Shown here: positions 19,663 through 29,591 of the stretch, one piece after another
Layout of the letters: every line of letters begins with the position of its first letter
Position numbering within the stretch: the first letter of the stretch is position 1
Assembly: GCF_000359605.1 (NCBI RefSeq)
Contig: NZ_APML01000016.1
Span: 56,973-120,972 of the forward strand
DNA from: Gracilibacillus halophilus YIM-C55.5
GTDB taxonomy: Bacteria > Bacillota > Bacilli > Bacillales > Amphibacillaceae
Length of the DNA: 64,000 nt
Reading direction: 5' to 3'
The notes under the pieces: generated by a model
Database searches by the model: none
The model's input: only the letters and a program-made list of their open reading frames with translations
Told to the model about the DNA's origin: nothing
Made by a program: the position numbers and the translations under genes

Positions 19663-20864
19663 TTATGTTACATCTGGCTCGAATAGTTCACTCAAAATTA
19701 AAGCAACTGCTCCTAGGGATGAGCCGTAATCAGCTAATTCAGATCTCATCACAGGTGTTTGCTGTGCCTTTGAAGAAATGACACGCTGTCGAATCGTTTT
19801 TCGTATCTGTGGCAAAAGATAGTCCTCTGCTTTACTCACACCACCACCGATAATAATTTTACTCGGATTACAGATGTGGATTAAATTCGTCAGTGCAATA
19901 CCAAGATAGACACCAGCATCGTCTAATACTTGTTCCGCTAGTGCATCACCTTTTTTAGCTGCTCGGTGAACCATCTCAGCCGTCATATCTTGAGGACGGT
20001 GTAAGGTCCAATCTGCTAAGACACTCTTTCTTCCCTTTCGCAACAATTCTTGCGTTCTCTCCGCAATCGCTGGACCAGAAGCAACAGTTTGTAAACAGCC
20101 TACATTCCCACAAGAACACGCTTTGCCATTTAAGTCAATCGTCATATGGCCGATTTCTCCAGCTATCCCTGCTTCGCCATTATAAAGCTTACCATTGATC
20201 ACAAGTCCAGCACCAATCCCTTGTCCCACATTGACTGCTATCATGCTGCATGCGCCACTTGATCTTGAAACCAAGCTTCACCAAGCGCCAAGGCTTTCGC
20301 ATCATTTTCAACCCGAACATCAAGCGAAAAAGCTTCCTCCAAGCGCTTCTTAATCGGCATATTTCGTAATTGTAGATTCGGAGCAAATAAAGAAACTCCA
20401 TCTCTGGCCTCAACTATGCCATGCATGGCTACACCAATCCCAATAAAACGTAACGCTTGATTACGACGTTGCAAGTCACCAATTGCATGTATTAACACAT
20501 GCAAAAATTGTTCTTCATCTAACTTTTCAGGTAATGTGATGGTCAATTCATCACGAATGTCTCCCGCTAAATCTGACGCAATCAAACGAATATCAACGGG
20601 CCCTACATCAATGCCAATAATATGGAAGCCAGACGTATTAACCTCTAACATCGTCGGTTTTCTCCCGCCTTGCGATACACCGAGCTTACTTTCTTTAATC
20701 AATTCTTGCTCAATTAATTCTTTAACAATCGAGCCAACTGTCGGCGGTGTTAGTTGGGTCTCTTTCGCAATTTGAGCTCGCGAAATCGAACCAGACGTGC
20801 GAATTTTATTTAGTATCATTGATTTATTTAACGATTTCATCCATTGAAAACTACCACGTTGCAT
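19663..20864 (-). CDS. ROK-family (XylR/NagC-type) transcriptional regulator, frameshifted near 20259
   Basis: The N-terminal winged helix-turn-helix (SRAQIAKETQLTPPTVGSIV) is followed by a sugar-kinase-like ROK domain with the signature GEAGIAGEIGHMTIDL and zinc-binding CSCGNVGC. Members are usually sugar-responsive repressors. The frame breaks in the middle: one piece ends GEAWFQDQVAHAA, the other carries SSGACSMIAVNVGQG. Inserting one A (CAAGT to CAAAGT) joins them into about 400 aa, a normal length. No sugar operon is adjacent, so the target is unclear; the nag or gal genes nearby are possible but unproven targets. Confidence 0.85.
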
Positions 20865-20937
20865 TGCCTTCGCCCCAAACTTCCTTAAGTTACTTCATTA
20901 AGTATAACATGAATCAACTGACGGTTCGAAGCAAAAG

Positions 20938-22512
20938 CTAATGCTGATTTGTCATTAAATGATTATCATAAATCACGTCATACAAATCTTTATACGCTAC
21001 GTGCGCTTCCGTTAACTCTGTCGGGGATTCTAAGCCTGCAGCGGCCGCAATATTAAACAAACCCTCACGAATCGAAATAACATAGTTCGTCACACGATAT
21101 GATTTTTCATCAATATCTAACGCTTTCTGTAGTTTGTCATCCGTTGTGGCTACACCAACTGGACATTGATTCGTATGGCAAACTTGCGCCATAATACAGC
21201 CAGTCGTCACCATGAACGCACGCGCTGCCTGAATCAAGTCAGCTCCTAAAGCAAGAGCAAAAGCCATCCGATCTGGTGTGAACAACTTACCTGATGCGAT
21301 AATTTTCACTTGATCTCTCACGCCTACTTCTACAAGCGCACGATGTAAAATCGGAATCGCTGATTTAATCGGAAGGCCAACGCTATCGGTTAATTCCTGA
21401 TAGGTCGCACCTGTACCACCTTCACCACCATCAATCGAAATAAAATCAGGCATCTTCCCGGTCTCTTTCATCGCCTGAGCGAGTGACCGTACATCTTGCT
21501 CTTGGCCAACAACTAATTTGATCCCGACCGGTATCCCACCTACATCACGAATGTGATCAACAAATTCTAACATCGAATAGACGTCATTAAACTCTCGAAA
21601 ACGGTTTGGACTATCATTCGATTGATAAGCTGGAATATTGCGAATACGAGCAATTTCTTCGTTCACTTTTTCTGCTTCAAGGTGCCCACCTCGAGTTTTT
21701 GCACCTTGAGCTAGTTTTAATTCGAAAGCCTTCACTTGATCAATCGAGGCCTTATGCTTTACTTCTTCCCAAGACAACTCTCCAGATTCCGTGCGTACAC
21801 CATATAAACCTGGACCTATTTGCATAATGATATCGACATTTCCTTTTAAATGATAATCAGAAACGCCACCTTCGCCCGTATTCATCCAAGTACCTTGCGC
21901 CCGTCCCAAGCCAACTGACAATGCCGTTATCGCACGGTCACCTAAAGCGCCATAACTCATGCCAGACATGCCGATTAATCCTTTTACGCGAAATGGATGC
22001 CGGGCTTTTAGACCGATGATTACTTCATGTGTTTGATCCAATAAATACGGTGATACAGACTGATCATTTCGATGTTCTTGGCGAGAAAATAGGTGCTCCT
22101 TATCAATTTGATATATTTTAGTCGAAATCTTTGGCGTTTGATCAACAGACAATTCTTCAGCTAGCTTCGGAAACATCGTATTTTTAATATAATAACCGGG
22201 CTGATCAAAGTCTTTTTTGGAGCCAAATCCGACTAGGCGGTTTTTATATTTAGCAGGAATCACAATGTCTTGATAATCTTTTCGGGAAAACGGCTTTCCT
22301 GTATCATCTTCCGTGAATAAATATTGACGTAACTCTGGACCTATATTTTCTAAAAAATACCGGACACGTCCGATTAATGGATAGTTCTTTAATACCGCAT
22401 GCCGAGCTTGCTTCCGATCAACAAAAAAACCGTATAGCATGAATGCGCCTGGAATAATGAGCAAAATAAAAATAATGACTAATAACACGATTGATGCCAC
22501 TTCAACGACCAA
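20938..22512 (-). CDS. FMN-binding glutamate synthase family protein (YerD-like)
   Basis: A 524-aa protein with an N-terminal membrane helix (about 5-30) and a glutamate-synthase central/FMN barrel. Visible are the FMN-phosphate region SIDGGEGGTGATYQE and the 3Fe-4S cysteines in CIMAQVCHTNQCPVG (C-x5-C-x4-C). It lacks the glutaminase domain of true GOGAT, so its reaction is not established; B. subtilis YerD has the same layout and size. The start is TTG 22512, 5 nt after GAGGGGGGT. It is transcribed alone, downstream of the aldo/keto reductase pair and separated from it by a hairpin. Confidence 0.88.
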   Translation of the reverse strand: MVVEVASIVLLVIIFILLIIPGAFMLYGFFVDRKQARHAVLKNYPLIGRVRYFLENIGPELRQYLFTEDDTGKPFSRKDYQDIVIPAKYKNRLVGFGSKKDFDQPGYYIKNTMFPKLAEELSVDQTPKISTKIYQIDKEHLFSRQEHRNDQSVSPYLLDQTHEVIIGLKARHPFRVKGLIGMSGMSYGALGDRAITALSVGLGRAQGTWMNTGEGGVSDYHLKGNVDIIMQIGPGLYGVRTESGELSWEEVKHKASIDQVKAFELKLAQGAKTRGGHLEAEKVNEEIARIRNIPAYQSNDSPNRFREFNDVYSMLEFVDHIRDVGGIPVGIKLVVGQEQDVRSLAQAMKETGKMPDFISIDGGEGGTGATYQELTDSVGLPIKSAIPILHRALVEVGVRDQVKIIASGKLFTPDRMAFALALGADLIQAARAFMVTTGCIMAQVCHTNQCPVGVATTDDKLQKALDIDEKSYRVTNYVISIREGLFNIAAAAGLESPTELTEAHVAYKDLYDVIYDNHLMTNQH

Positions 22513-22537
22513 TGTTTACCCCCCTCAACAAATGAGA

Positions 22538-22563
22538 GAGAAGCATCAATTCAAATGCTTCTC
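22538..22563 (-). terminator. Hairpin after the aldo/keto reductase operon
   Basis: GAGAAGCAT pairs with ATGCTTCTC around an 8-nt loop between the reductase stop codon and the next gene. There is no clear T-run, so terminator function is only likely. Confidence 0.4.
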
Positions 22564-22583
22564 ACTGTGATTTCTATTTTTTA

Positions 22584-23567
22584 TTAATATGCACCGCGGA
22601 TATGTTGATGAACTTCTTCTTGATAAAATGTACGTAATGTTTCTAATTCTTGTTCAGTAAAAGATGGGACGTCGAGTGCCGCCAAATTATCCTCTACTTG
22701 TTTTACCGATTTAAAACCTGGAATTACCGAAGATATCGCATCATAACTTAGAATCCATTGTAAAGCCGCTCGCGTCATATTCCCTCGGTTTTCTGCTATC
22801 CATTCGAGTTCGTTTGCTAATGCAACCCCTTTTTCGAACGGCAGCCCAGCAAATGTTTCACCAACATTAAATGCTTCACCATTACGATTAAACTTGCGAT
22901 GATCATCTTGTTCAAATTGATGATTCGTAGAAAACTTACCTGTTAATAGCCCGCTCGCTAACGGCACGCGAGCAAGGATACCAACATTCTTTTCTTGGGC
23001 GACTGGGAACAACTCTGTAATTGGCTTTTGCCGGAATACATTAAAGATAACTTGTAATACATCAACATTTGGATTTTCCATCGACAGCAAACCTTCTTCT
23101 ACTGTTTCAACACTAACACCGTAATGACGGATTTTCCCTTCCTGTTTGAGTTGATCGAGCACAGCAAATACAGATCCGTCACGCAAAATATCAATCGGTG
23201 GACAGTGAATTTGAATTAAGTCCAATTGATCTCGTTGTAAACGACGCAAACTGTTATCCACATAACGGGTGACAGAATCCTTTGAATAAGTAGCAGGATC
23301 ATGGATATCACCAGCACGACAAAATTTTGTCGCAATATAAATTTGATCTTCTTTTCCTTTCGTTGCTTTCGCTAATAATTCCTCACTATGGCCATCCCCG
23401 TACACGTCTGCTGTGTCAAAGAAATTCACGCCAGCATCCATTGCCCGTTCTAAGCCTTTTAATGCTTCTTTATCATTGGTCTGGCCCCAAGCACCGCCAA
23501 TTGCCCATGTACCAAAACTTAATTCGCTAATTTTCATATCGGTTTTTCCTAGCTTGCGATATTTCAT
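22584..23567 (-). CDS. Aldo/keto reductase
   Basis: A 327-aa NAD(P)H-dependent (alpha/beta)8-barrel oxidoreductase. The catalytic tetrad is visible: Asp and Tyr in FFDTADVYGDG, Lys in YIATKF and His in IQIHCPP. The N-terminus MKYRKLGKTDMKIS is typical of the IolS/YccK-like group. It lies 22 nt after an epimerase gene on the same strand, so the pair may act on a common sugar-derived substrate, but nothing identifies it. Confidence 0.9.
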   Translation of the reverse strand: MKYRKLGKTDMKISELSFGTWAIGGAWGQTNDKEALKGLERAMDAGVNFFDTADVYGDGHSEELLAKATKGKEDQIYIATKFCRAGDIHDPATYSKDSVTRYVDNSLRRLQRDQLDLIQIHCPPIDILRDGSVFAVLDQLKQEGKIRHYGVSVETVEEGLLSMENPNVDVLQVIFNVFRQKPITELFPVAQEKNVGILARVPLASGLLTGKFSTNHQFEQDDHRKFNRNGEAFNVGETFAGLPFEKGVALANELEWIAENRGNMTRAALQWILSYDAISSVIPGFKSVKQVEDNLAALDVPSFTEQELETLRTFYQEEVHQHIRGAY

Positions 23568-23589
23568 GTTTCATAACACCTTCCTTTTT

Positions 23590-24438
23590 TTATACGTCTA
23601 CATAGTCTCGCCAGTTATGAACAGGTTGCCATCCTAACACTTCTTTCGCCTTTTTATTACTTAACAGCGTTTCATAACCTTCTAATGGTTCACGAAAATC
23701 TACTACATTCGGAAAACAAGTTTCCATTAATGCTTTACTTTTGATATCCATACTCGAGTTATCCGCTGCTAAGTTTAACGCAACCGTTTCTAATCCATCT
23801 TCTTCAATAGCCAAGCGATATGCCACACCTGCATCACGAGCATCAATATAACTCCATAAAATAGGCTTACGGAGCTCTGGTTGATGAATGAAGTCAGGGA
23901 AATTTTTGTACATATCTGGTGTAATCACATTCCCCACTCGCATGGATACGACTTGCATGCCCGTACGATTATGTATCATTTCCGCAGTTTGTTCATTCAC
24001 GATTTTCGATAACCCGTAGCTATCTTCTGGAAAACGCGGATGTTCTTCATCAACGGGTACATAAAGCGGTTGCAAATTTTGTTTAGAGAAAACAAAACCA
24101 TAAGAAGACTCACTTGATGTAATCGCAGCCTTTTTGATTCCTAGTCGGCCTGCTGCTTCTAATATATTATACGTTGACATAACATTATTTTGAAACGTCA
24201 CTTCATTCGGATGAGAATAGGCGACTGGAATAGCTGCTAAATGAACAACAGCATCTGCTCCTTTTAGCACACCATACACTTCACCCAAATTGGTTAAATC
24301 AGCAATCACTGTTTGACATAATGGGTTTTTTGGATGTTTTTGATCGACATTTAATACTTCATAACCATGATCTAGAAACTCTTGAATGACAGATGGACCT
24401 AATAGGCCGCTGCCACCGGTAATGACGACTTTACTCAT
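23590..24438 (-). CDS. NAD-dependent epimerase/dehydratase (SDR family)
   Basis: A 282-aa extended short-chain dehydrogenase. The N-terminal Rossmann motif is ITGGSGLLGPSV, the dinucleotide-linked acidic region is LNVDQKHPKN, and the active site shows SSESSYGF and DSYGLSK (Y-x3-K). This type acts on nucleotide sugars or free sugar acids, and the substrate cannot be told from sequence. First gene of a two-gene operon with the aldo/keto reductase. GGAGGGAG precedes the ATG. Confidence 0.88.
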   Translation of the reverse strand: MSKVVITGGSGLLGPSVIQEFLDHGYEVLNVDQKHPKNPLCQTVIADLTNLGEVYGVLKGADAVVHLAAIPVAYSHPNEVTFQNNVMSTYNILEAAGRLGIKKAAITSSESSYGFVFSKQNLQPLYVPVDEEHPRFPEDSYGLSKIVNEQTAEMIHNRTGMQVVSMRVGNVITPDMYKNFPDFIHQPELRKPILWSYIDARDAGVAYRLAIEEDGLETVALNLAADNSSMDIKSKALMETCFPNVVDFREPLEGYETLLSNKKAKEVLGWQPVHNWRDYVDV

Positions 24439-24592
24439 GTTGCTCCCTCCTTTGTTTGCGTTTTCATAGACTATTATACGTGAATGATAAGTAGAAGGAA
24501 AAGAATTCGCTTGATCATTTTATTATTGTTTGAATCATAGTCGTGTTGATTTTATGATTCACTATTCATTTTTGAGCTACGGGAAGGAAAAA

Positions 24593-24630
24593 AATGAGGC
24601 CTTCCTAGTCAGCTATAAAAGCGCCTCATT
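24593..24630 (-). terminator. Terminator after the lipase-toxin gene
   Basis: On the minus strand an 8-bp stem (AATGAGGC/GCCTCATT) with a 22-nt loop is followed by TTTTTTCC. It lies about 40 nt after the toxin stop codon and ends the toxin-immunity array. Confidence 0.65.
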
Positions 24631-24670
24631 TAATAAACGGTCACTCGTTGAACTTGTTGGTGAAGTATGT

Positions 24671-26728
24671 TCATATTGATTTTGACTTTTGAGGTTGAAC
24701 CATGAGAGCTTCGATTGTCTCCGCTTGTTCACCCGATAGTTGATAGGTAATGTCATCAAATAATACATCCATTTCTTCGAGTATCGCCATCGCTGCACGG
24801 TTGTATAGGTAGGCATCATGAAATGAATGACCTTCAAAAATCGCATTTTCTATATACGGGCGAAACTCTCGTAACAGTTCAGGGAAGTGGTTACTTAACC
24901 GGTTCAGCGCTATACGCACACCTTCCACACGGTCTCCTAAGGTGTCAAGGGGAGAGAGGGTTTGCTGCACGCGTTCACGGATCATTTCATCATAATTGCT
25001 GAACATCCCCACAAGTCTTCCTGGTATATTCGATGTGAATAACGCCGAGGTACTTTGTTTAATTGTCGCTGAAGTTGTCTCAATCGCATGCTCTATGACG
25101 TAAATAATTCCAACTAAGGAACGAAGCAAAGGCTGGATAAAAGCATAACTAATGTTGGTCATACGTGTATAAGCTTGATCAAGTTGTTTTTCACGTATTT
25201 TTAATTGTTCTTCTACATAAGGTGATGTTTCCATCGTATAATGGGAATCATAACGAAGAATATCAAGTAGTGGAAAATCCAAATGTTGATGACGAATGCC
25301 ATCAGCTAACTGGAGATCTTTTTCGTAAAACGTGTCTCCGGTCAATGCCACTTGTTGCTTTAATGTTTCTAACTGACGAAACAACTGCTTTTGGTTGCGA
25401 GCAATCACTTGATAATGAGCCGCAAGCTCTTCTACAACGGCATCTTCCCAGGAATGAATTCCACCATAGAGCAATGAGGGAAGTGTATCACGTAATAATA
25501 AACGAAATTGTTTCGCCAATTGATCCACTTCTTCCTGTAAATCTTCTAGTGGCTGCCGTACCTGTCGAAAAATGCTTTCTACATCAATGTTTTTCCGAAA
25601 AATAAATTCCGCTAGTTCTACAGGCGGTGCATTCAATAGATGATTGAGTGACTGACATCGTTCTTCCGCTCTATTGACATAGCTGATCCATTCATCTATC
25701 TCATTTTGTAAATTCGATGCATAACCGGTAATACCTTGGAATAACCAACTATCCGCTGCTTTTTCCACCGCATTCGTCCATGTTTCTTGCATCGTTGTGA
25801 TACGCTGTGGTTTCTTTTGGTGTTCATCATCAACAATTTCTTTGGCATGTAACAAGTACCGATCGGCTAATTCAAGACGTTCAATGACCCTTTGTCCCAA
25901 CCCTGTTGCCAATTGATCTAACGTATCGGGATTAATATCAATACGAAATGCTTTTCGCATCCCATATAAAGGAACGTCTGTCCAAATGCTTGTGACAATA
26001 TGTTCATCCGCATCTATACGTATCTTGCCCGCCCCGGGTTGTCCCGCTTCACGAACTTGGTAATATTGTCCCCCATCATCACGTCGGACATAGCCTGTAT
26101 GATTGCTTCCAATAACAGTTGCCATGGTTTCTTGACCAAATCCGATACCATTCATGGTACCATTATGGATGTCAATTTGTTTGCCAGGGATTCGTTCGTC
26201 ATAACCAAGCGCCGTTAGCGTTCCCGTTAACACATCATATTTACTAAAATAGTTAGTCACATTATGATAGTCCTCATCTGTGTCCATCATTCCTTTAGGT
26301 AGTAACGCAGGATTTAGCGTTACCGACCGAACGTCCGTATGCGTTACACCAACAGCATTTGCTAGAGCGCCACCTAGCGAATTTCCCGCTACCGAAGAAA
26401 CCTTATATTTCTCATCCATCTGTTCATAATAATCAATCGCCGCTTCGACTTGAGGCACTTCTCGATCTGTCAGCAAATCAAAATCGGTGACAAGGTCTTC
26501 TGTTTGATCAGCATTCGTGCCGACGTAGATGACTGTGAACTTTTCTGTTTTTATATTATAAACAGTATAAGCATCTAAACCACTGTCATTATCTTTCTTA
26601 GAATGAACAACTCTATACTCATCTTCATTTATATTAATTAAATCTCCAACTTCTAATTCTGAATATGCATGATATCCTCCCAATTCCACAAGATCTTTGT
26701 CTGAGCTGAGATTTACATACGATGCCAT
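24671..26728 (-). CDS. TslA-like type VII-secreted lipase toxin (reverse domain order)
   Basis: A 685-aa protein without a signal peptide. The N-terminal part (to about 230) is an alpha/beta-hydrolase lipase: the nucleophile elbow G-N-S-L-G places Ser117, with Asp165 (SKYDVLTG) and His210 (GSNHTGY) as likely triad partners. From about 245 to 685 the protein is almost all helical and coiled-coil-like (RVIERLELADRYLL, LEDLQEEVDQLAKQF), like the LXG-type targeting domain of type VII substrates but at the C-terminus. This lipase-first order is that of S. aureus TslA, a phospholipase toxin neutralised by lipoprotein TilA. A TilA-like gene lies 26 nt upstream. No small helical partner genes or T7SS machinery are in the window. 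It has the only intact toxin frame of three cassettes. Confidence 0.78.
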   Translation of the reverse strand: MASYVNLSSDKDLVELGGYHAYSELEVGDLININEDEYRVVHSKKDNDSGLDAYTVYNIKTEKFTVIYVGTNADQTEDLVTDFDLLTDREVPQVEAAIDYYEQMDEKYKVSSVAGNSLGGALANAVGVTHTDVRSVTLNPALLPKGMMDTDEDYHNVTNYFSKYDVLTGTLTALGYDERIPGKQIDIHNGTMNGIGFGQETMATVIGSNHTGYVRRDDGGQYYQVREAGQPGAGKIRIDADEHIVTSIWTDVPLYGMRKAFRIDINPDTLDQLATGLGQRVIERLELADRYLLHAKEIVDDEHQKKPQRITTMQETWTNAVEKAADSWLFQGITGYASNLQNEIDEWISYVNRAEERCQSLNHLLNAPPVELAEFIFRKNIDVESIFRQVRQPLEDLQEEVDQLAKQFRLLLRDTLPSLLYGGIHSWEDAVVEELAAHYQVIARNQKQLFRQLETLKQQVALTGDTFYEKDLQLADGIRHQHLDFPLLDILRYDSHYTMETSPYVEEQLKIREKQLDQAYTRMTNISYAFIQPLLRSLVGIIYVIEHAIETTSATIKQSTSALFTSNIPGRLVGMFSNYDEMIRERVQQTLSPLDTLGDRVEGVRIALNRLSNHFPELLREFRPYIENAIFEGHSFHDAYLYNRAAMAILEEMDVLFDDITYQLSGEQAETIEALMVQPQKSKSI

Positions 26729-26754
26729 TCGTCTCCCCCCTCTTTACTTAAAGA

Positions 26755-27693
26755 TTATTTTTTTATTAATTCATTAGGAAAAGCCCATTCAATTGAATTC
26801 TCCTTGTCTCCTGTAGCAGTTATTTTATCAATTAAATTGTCGTGTATATAAATGTTATATGCGCCCGTCGGTATATTATCATTATCTTTCAATGTTTCTT
26901 TCAATTCTTTAAGTGCATTAGGACTAGGATCTATTTGTTTTTGTCTCATAAATAATTTTATAGAAATTGCAACATTTTGAGGATCTATTTCTTCCTTCTT
27001 GACCAGTTGAGTCCATTCTTCATAATTTTTATTAGACTCATCGAGATACTCTTTGATAACTCGCTGAAAAACATCCGAAGTGTCAGAATTAAAGATTGTG
27101 ACTGAATAATATTCATTGCTAAACCTGTTAGCTCCTAGCGACATTATTTCTGAATTTTTACCAACTAATTTATGCTTTGAGGCAACTTCTTGAATTAAGT
27201 TGGTTAAATTATTAAATTCTTCTTCAAATACCATCCCATACACACCAGCCATAATCGCGTTTTCCACTTGTCCTTCTTGCGTAAAAACCCCTTCGGTTAC
27301 AATTTCTTTTGTTGCTTGGTTGATAGGAATAACGGCATAGGTGTAAAAATGCGGTTCGCCTACAGATTCGACAAATACGGTTGCTCCATCCTTATTACCA
27401 ACTATTTGATGAACGCTGACTTCTGTCTTGTATTCTTCTTGGAAAAAGTCTTTCACTGCCTCTTCGATAACTTCACGATTGTCGTTGGCAATGCGGTCAT
27501 TTTCCTTACCATTTGCGAGTGTATAGCCTTCTCCGGTATATTCCTGCACCGAAACATACCTATCACTATTTTCATAGGATGAGTCATCTGTTTGTTCGTT
27601 TTGATCGTCACCATTTTCATCATTCATTGATAAACAACCTCCTAGTAAAGTCATTCCAATTATTACTAATACCATAAGTACAGTCCGTTTCAT
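26755..27693 (-). CDS. TilA-like immunity lipoprotein (DUF1672 type), copy 3
   Basis: A 312-aa lipoprotein with a lipobox L-G-G-C (Cys20) after a hydrophobic signal peptide. Residues about 41-160 (YVSVQEYTGEGYTLANGK, GEPHFYTYAVIPIN) are nearly identical to the two other copies, while residues about 161-312 are clearly divergent. The fold family appears to be DUF1672 (from memory), the family of the TilA immunity proteins. It would sit outside the membrane and block the cognate lipase. It directly precedes the intact toxin gene (26-nt gap) and has its own promoter. Confidence 0.8.
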   Translation of the reverse strand: MKRTVLMVLVIIGMTLLGGCLSMNDENGDDQNEQTDDSSYENSDRYVSVQEYTGEGYTLANGKENDRIANDNREVIEEAVKDFFQEEYKTEVSVHQIVGNKDGATVFVESVGEPHFYTYAVIPINQATKEIVTEGVFTQEGQVENAIMAGVYGMVFEEEFNNLTNLIQEVASKHKLVGKNSEIMSLGANRFSNEYYSVTIFNSDTSDVFQRVIKEYLDESNKNYEEWTQLVKKEEIDPQNVAISIKLFMRQKQIDPSPNALKELKETLKDNDNIPTGAYNIYIHDNLIDKITATGDKENSIEWAFPNELIKK

Positions 27694-27727
27694 GAGGAAA
27701 ACCTCCTTCTAGTGGTCGCGCGAATCC

Positions 27728-27755
27728 ATTGTAAAGGATATACAGGAAAAATCAA
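27728..27755 (-). promoter_or_regulatory. Promoter of toxin-immunity cassette 3
   Basis: On the minus strand TTGATT, a 16-nt spacer and TACAAT lie about 35 nt upstream of the lipoprotein ATG, with AGAAGGAGG between. The same promoter, spacing included, precedes the other two copies. Confidence 0.6.
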
Positions 27756-27843
27756 GCATTTGTGTTGTAAATTGTGGAAAATAAGCAAAAGGAAGGATGA
27801 TATATAGGGATATGAGTTATACATAGATTAATGATAGGACAAT

Positions 27844-28152
27844 CTACTTATTGTTTTTGTTTATGAACATCGATCGACAAATATGTTTCAAGCCTGTCAA
27901 CAAATCAAAATCAGTGACAAGGTCTTCTGTTTGATCAGCATTCGTGCCGACGTAGATGACAGTATACTCTTTTGTAGATATATTTTGTACCGTAAGTGCA
28001 TCTAAACCATGAAAAGAATCATAGTTAACATTTACTTCAGTGTAAGTTTCCCCACTTACTACAATTTCATCTGTTATCTGATAGTCCAAATAAGCATGGT
28101 ACCCTGCTAACTCAACTAAATGTTCGTCCGGTGTTATTTTATATGCATTCAT
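27844..28152 (-). pseudogene. Truncated TslA-like toxin remnant, cassette 2
   Basis: A 102-aa frame keeps the toxin N-terminus (ELAGYHAY, then VIYVGTNADQTEDLVTDFD) up to the equivalent of residue 86 and then switches to an unrelated tail, LKHICRSMFINKNNK. The lipase serine and the whole helical domain are missing. The first 60 residues differ from the intact toxin, while the last 25 before the break are identical. It follows its lipoprotein gene by 25 nt. Confidence 0.75.
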
Positions 28153-28177
28153 AATGTTTAAAAGACTTAACTCCCAT

Positions 28178-29119
28178 TCACTTCTTTTCTATATAGTTAG
28201 GATTTGATCGTTCTAGCGAATTATTAATTTTATATCCAGTAGCTCTTTTTTTATTAATGTAATTATTATGAAGAAAAACGCTATATAACCCTTTAGGAAT
28301 TTCTTTAGAATGTTCTATAGTTTTTATTACTGCTTGAAAAGCTTCATTACTTGGTTTTTCACCTTTTTCCATATATAGATTAATTGCAATACTAATAGAA
28401 TCAATATTTATATTGTTTCCATCTAAGATATTTCTCCAATACTCTTTGCTCCGATTTGGATTATCTAGATATGATTCTAATAATTTCTTATAAGGTTTTT
28501 CATCAAAAATAGACACAAAGTAATATTGATTGCTAAAGCGATTTGCTCCTACTGGTATAGCTTTTTTATTTAATCCCGTTAAATTATAATTCTCACTTAA
28601 TTTTTCAATTTTCTGAGTCAAATTTTGAAACTGTTCCTCAAACACTAGCCCATAAATACTGGCGATAATAGCATCTTCAATTTGTCTTTCTTGTGACCAA
28701 ACACCACTTGTCTCTATTTCTTTTGTTGCTTGGTTGATAGGAATAACGGCATAGGTGTAAAAATGCGGTTCGCCTACAGATTCGACAAATACGGTTGCTC
28801 CATCCTTATTACCAACTATTTGATGAACGCTGACTTCTGTCTTGTATTCTTCTTGGAAAAAGTCTTTTACTGCCTCTTCGATAACTTCACGATTGTCGTT
28901 GGCAATGCGATCATTTTCCTTACCATTTGCGAGTGTATAGCCTTCTCCGGTATATTCCTGCACCGAGACATACCTATCATTATTTTCATATGAAGGACTA
29001 TTTGTTTGATTCGTTTCATTATCGTTTTTTCTATCACTATTTTCATCATTCATTGATAAACAACCTCCTAGTAAAGTCATTCCAATTATCACTAATAATA
29101 TAAGTACAGTCCGTTTCAT
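28178..29119 (-). CDS. TilA-like immunity lipoprotein (DUF1672 type), copy 2
   Basis: A 313-aa lipoprotein with lipobox LGGC. Residues up to about 131 match the other copies almost exactly, but identity stops about 30 residues earlier than between copies 1 and 3 (here ETSGVWSQERQIED instead of VTEGVFTQEGQVEN). That mosaic edge points to recombination or gene conversion. The C-terminal half is its own variant (LESYLDNPNRSKEYW). Followed by a dead toxin remnant, so it may now be an orphan immunity gene against relatives' toxins. Confidence 0.78.
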   Translation of the reverse strand: MKRTVLILLVIIGMTLLGGCLSMNDENSDRKNDNETNQTNSPSYENNDRYVSVQEYTGEGYTLANGKENDRIANDNREVIEEAVKDFFQEEYKTEVSVHQIVGNKDGATVFVESVGEPHFYTYAVIPINQATKEIETSGVWSQERQIEDAIIASIYGLVFEEQFQNLTQKIEKLSENYNLTGLNKKAIPVGANRFSNQYYFVSIFDEKPYKKLLESYLDNPNRSKEYWRNILDGNNINIDSISIAINLYMEKGEKPSNEAFQAVIKTIEHSKEIPKGLYSVFLHNNYINKKRATGYKINNSLERSNPNYIEKK

Positions 29120-29153
29120 GAGGAAAACCTCCTTCTAGTGGTCGCGCGAATCT

Positions 29154-29181
29154 ATTGTAAGGGATATACAGGGTAAATCAA
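29154..29181 (-). promoter_or_regulatory. Promoter of toxin-immunity cassette 2
   Basis: The same TTGATT-16-TACAAT arrangement as in the other cassettes, on the minus strand, followed by the shared leader with AGAAGGAGG. Confidence 0.6.
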
Positions 29182-29242
29182 GTATTTATATTGTAAATTG
29201 TGGAAAATAAGCAAAAGGAAGGATGATATATAAGGAGATGAG

Positions 29243-29586
29243 TTATACATAGATTAATGATAGGACAATATACTTATTGCTTTTGTTTCTGAATAACGAT
29301 CGACAAATATGTTTCAAGCTTGCCAGCAAATCAAAATCGGTGACAAGGTCTTCTGTTTGATCAGCATTCGTGCCGACGTAGATGACAGTATACTCTTTTG
29401 TAGATATATTTGTGCGTCGAGACCAGATTTACGTTTGTAATTCGTATCAAGGACCTCATACTCAGATTGATTAACTTTTATTCTATCACCAAACCTATAT
29501 TCTGAATATGCATGATAACCTGCTAATTCTACTAAATCAGCATCTGTATTTGTTATTGAATAATTTTTTTCATATTCATTGTTCAC
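29243..29586 (-). pseudogene. Truncated and frameshifted TslA-like toxin remnant, cassette 1
   Basis: The toxin N-terminus (ELAGYHAYSEYRFGDR) is visible, then a 10-bp deletion relative to the cassette 2 copy, right after SGLDA, shifts the frame; as read, the protein ends at 29314. In the restored frame VIYVGTNADQTEDLVTDFD follows and the coding sequence breaks at the same point as in cassette 2 into a related tail (SLKHICRSLF). It cannot make a lipase. Confidence 0.72.
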
Positions 29587-29591
29587 CTCTA

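Noticed and set aside
25165..25605. 146-codon plus-strand frame antisense to the lipase toxin
   Set aside because: It lies fully inside the toxin gene in another frame, with no ribosome binding site; the toxin frame has clear domain motifs.
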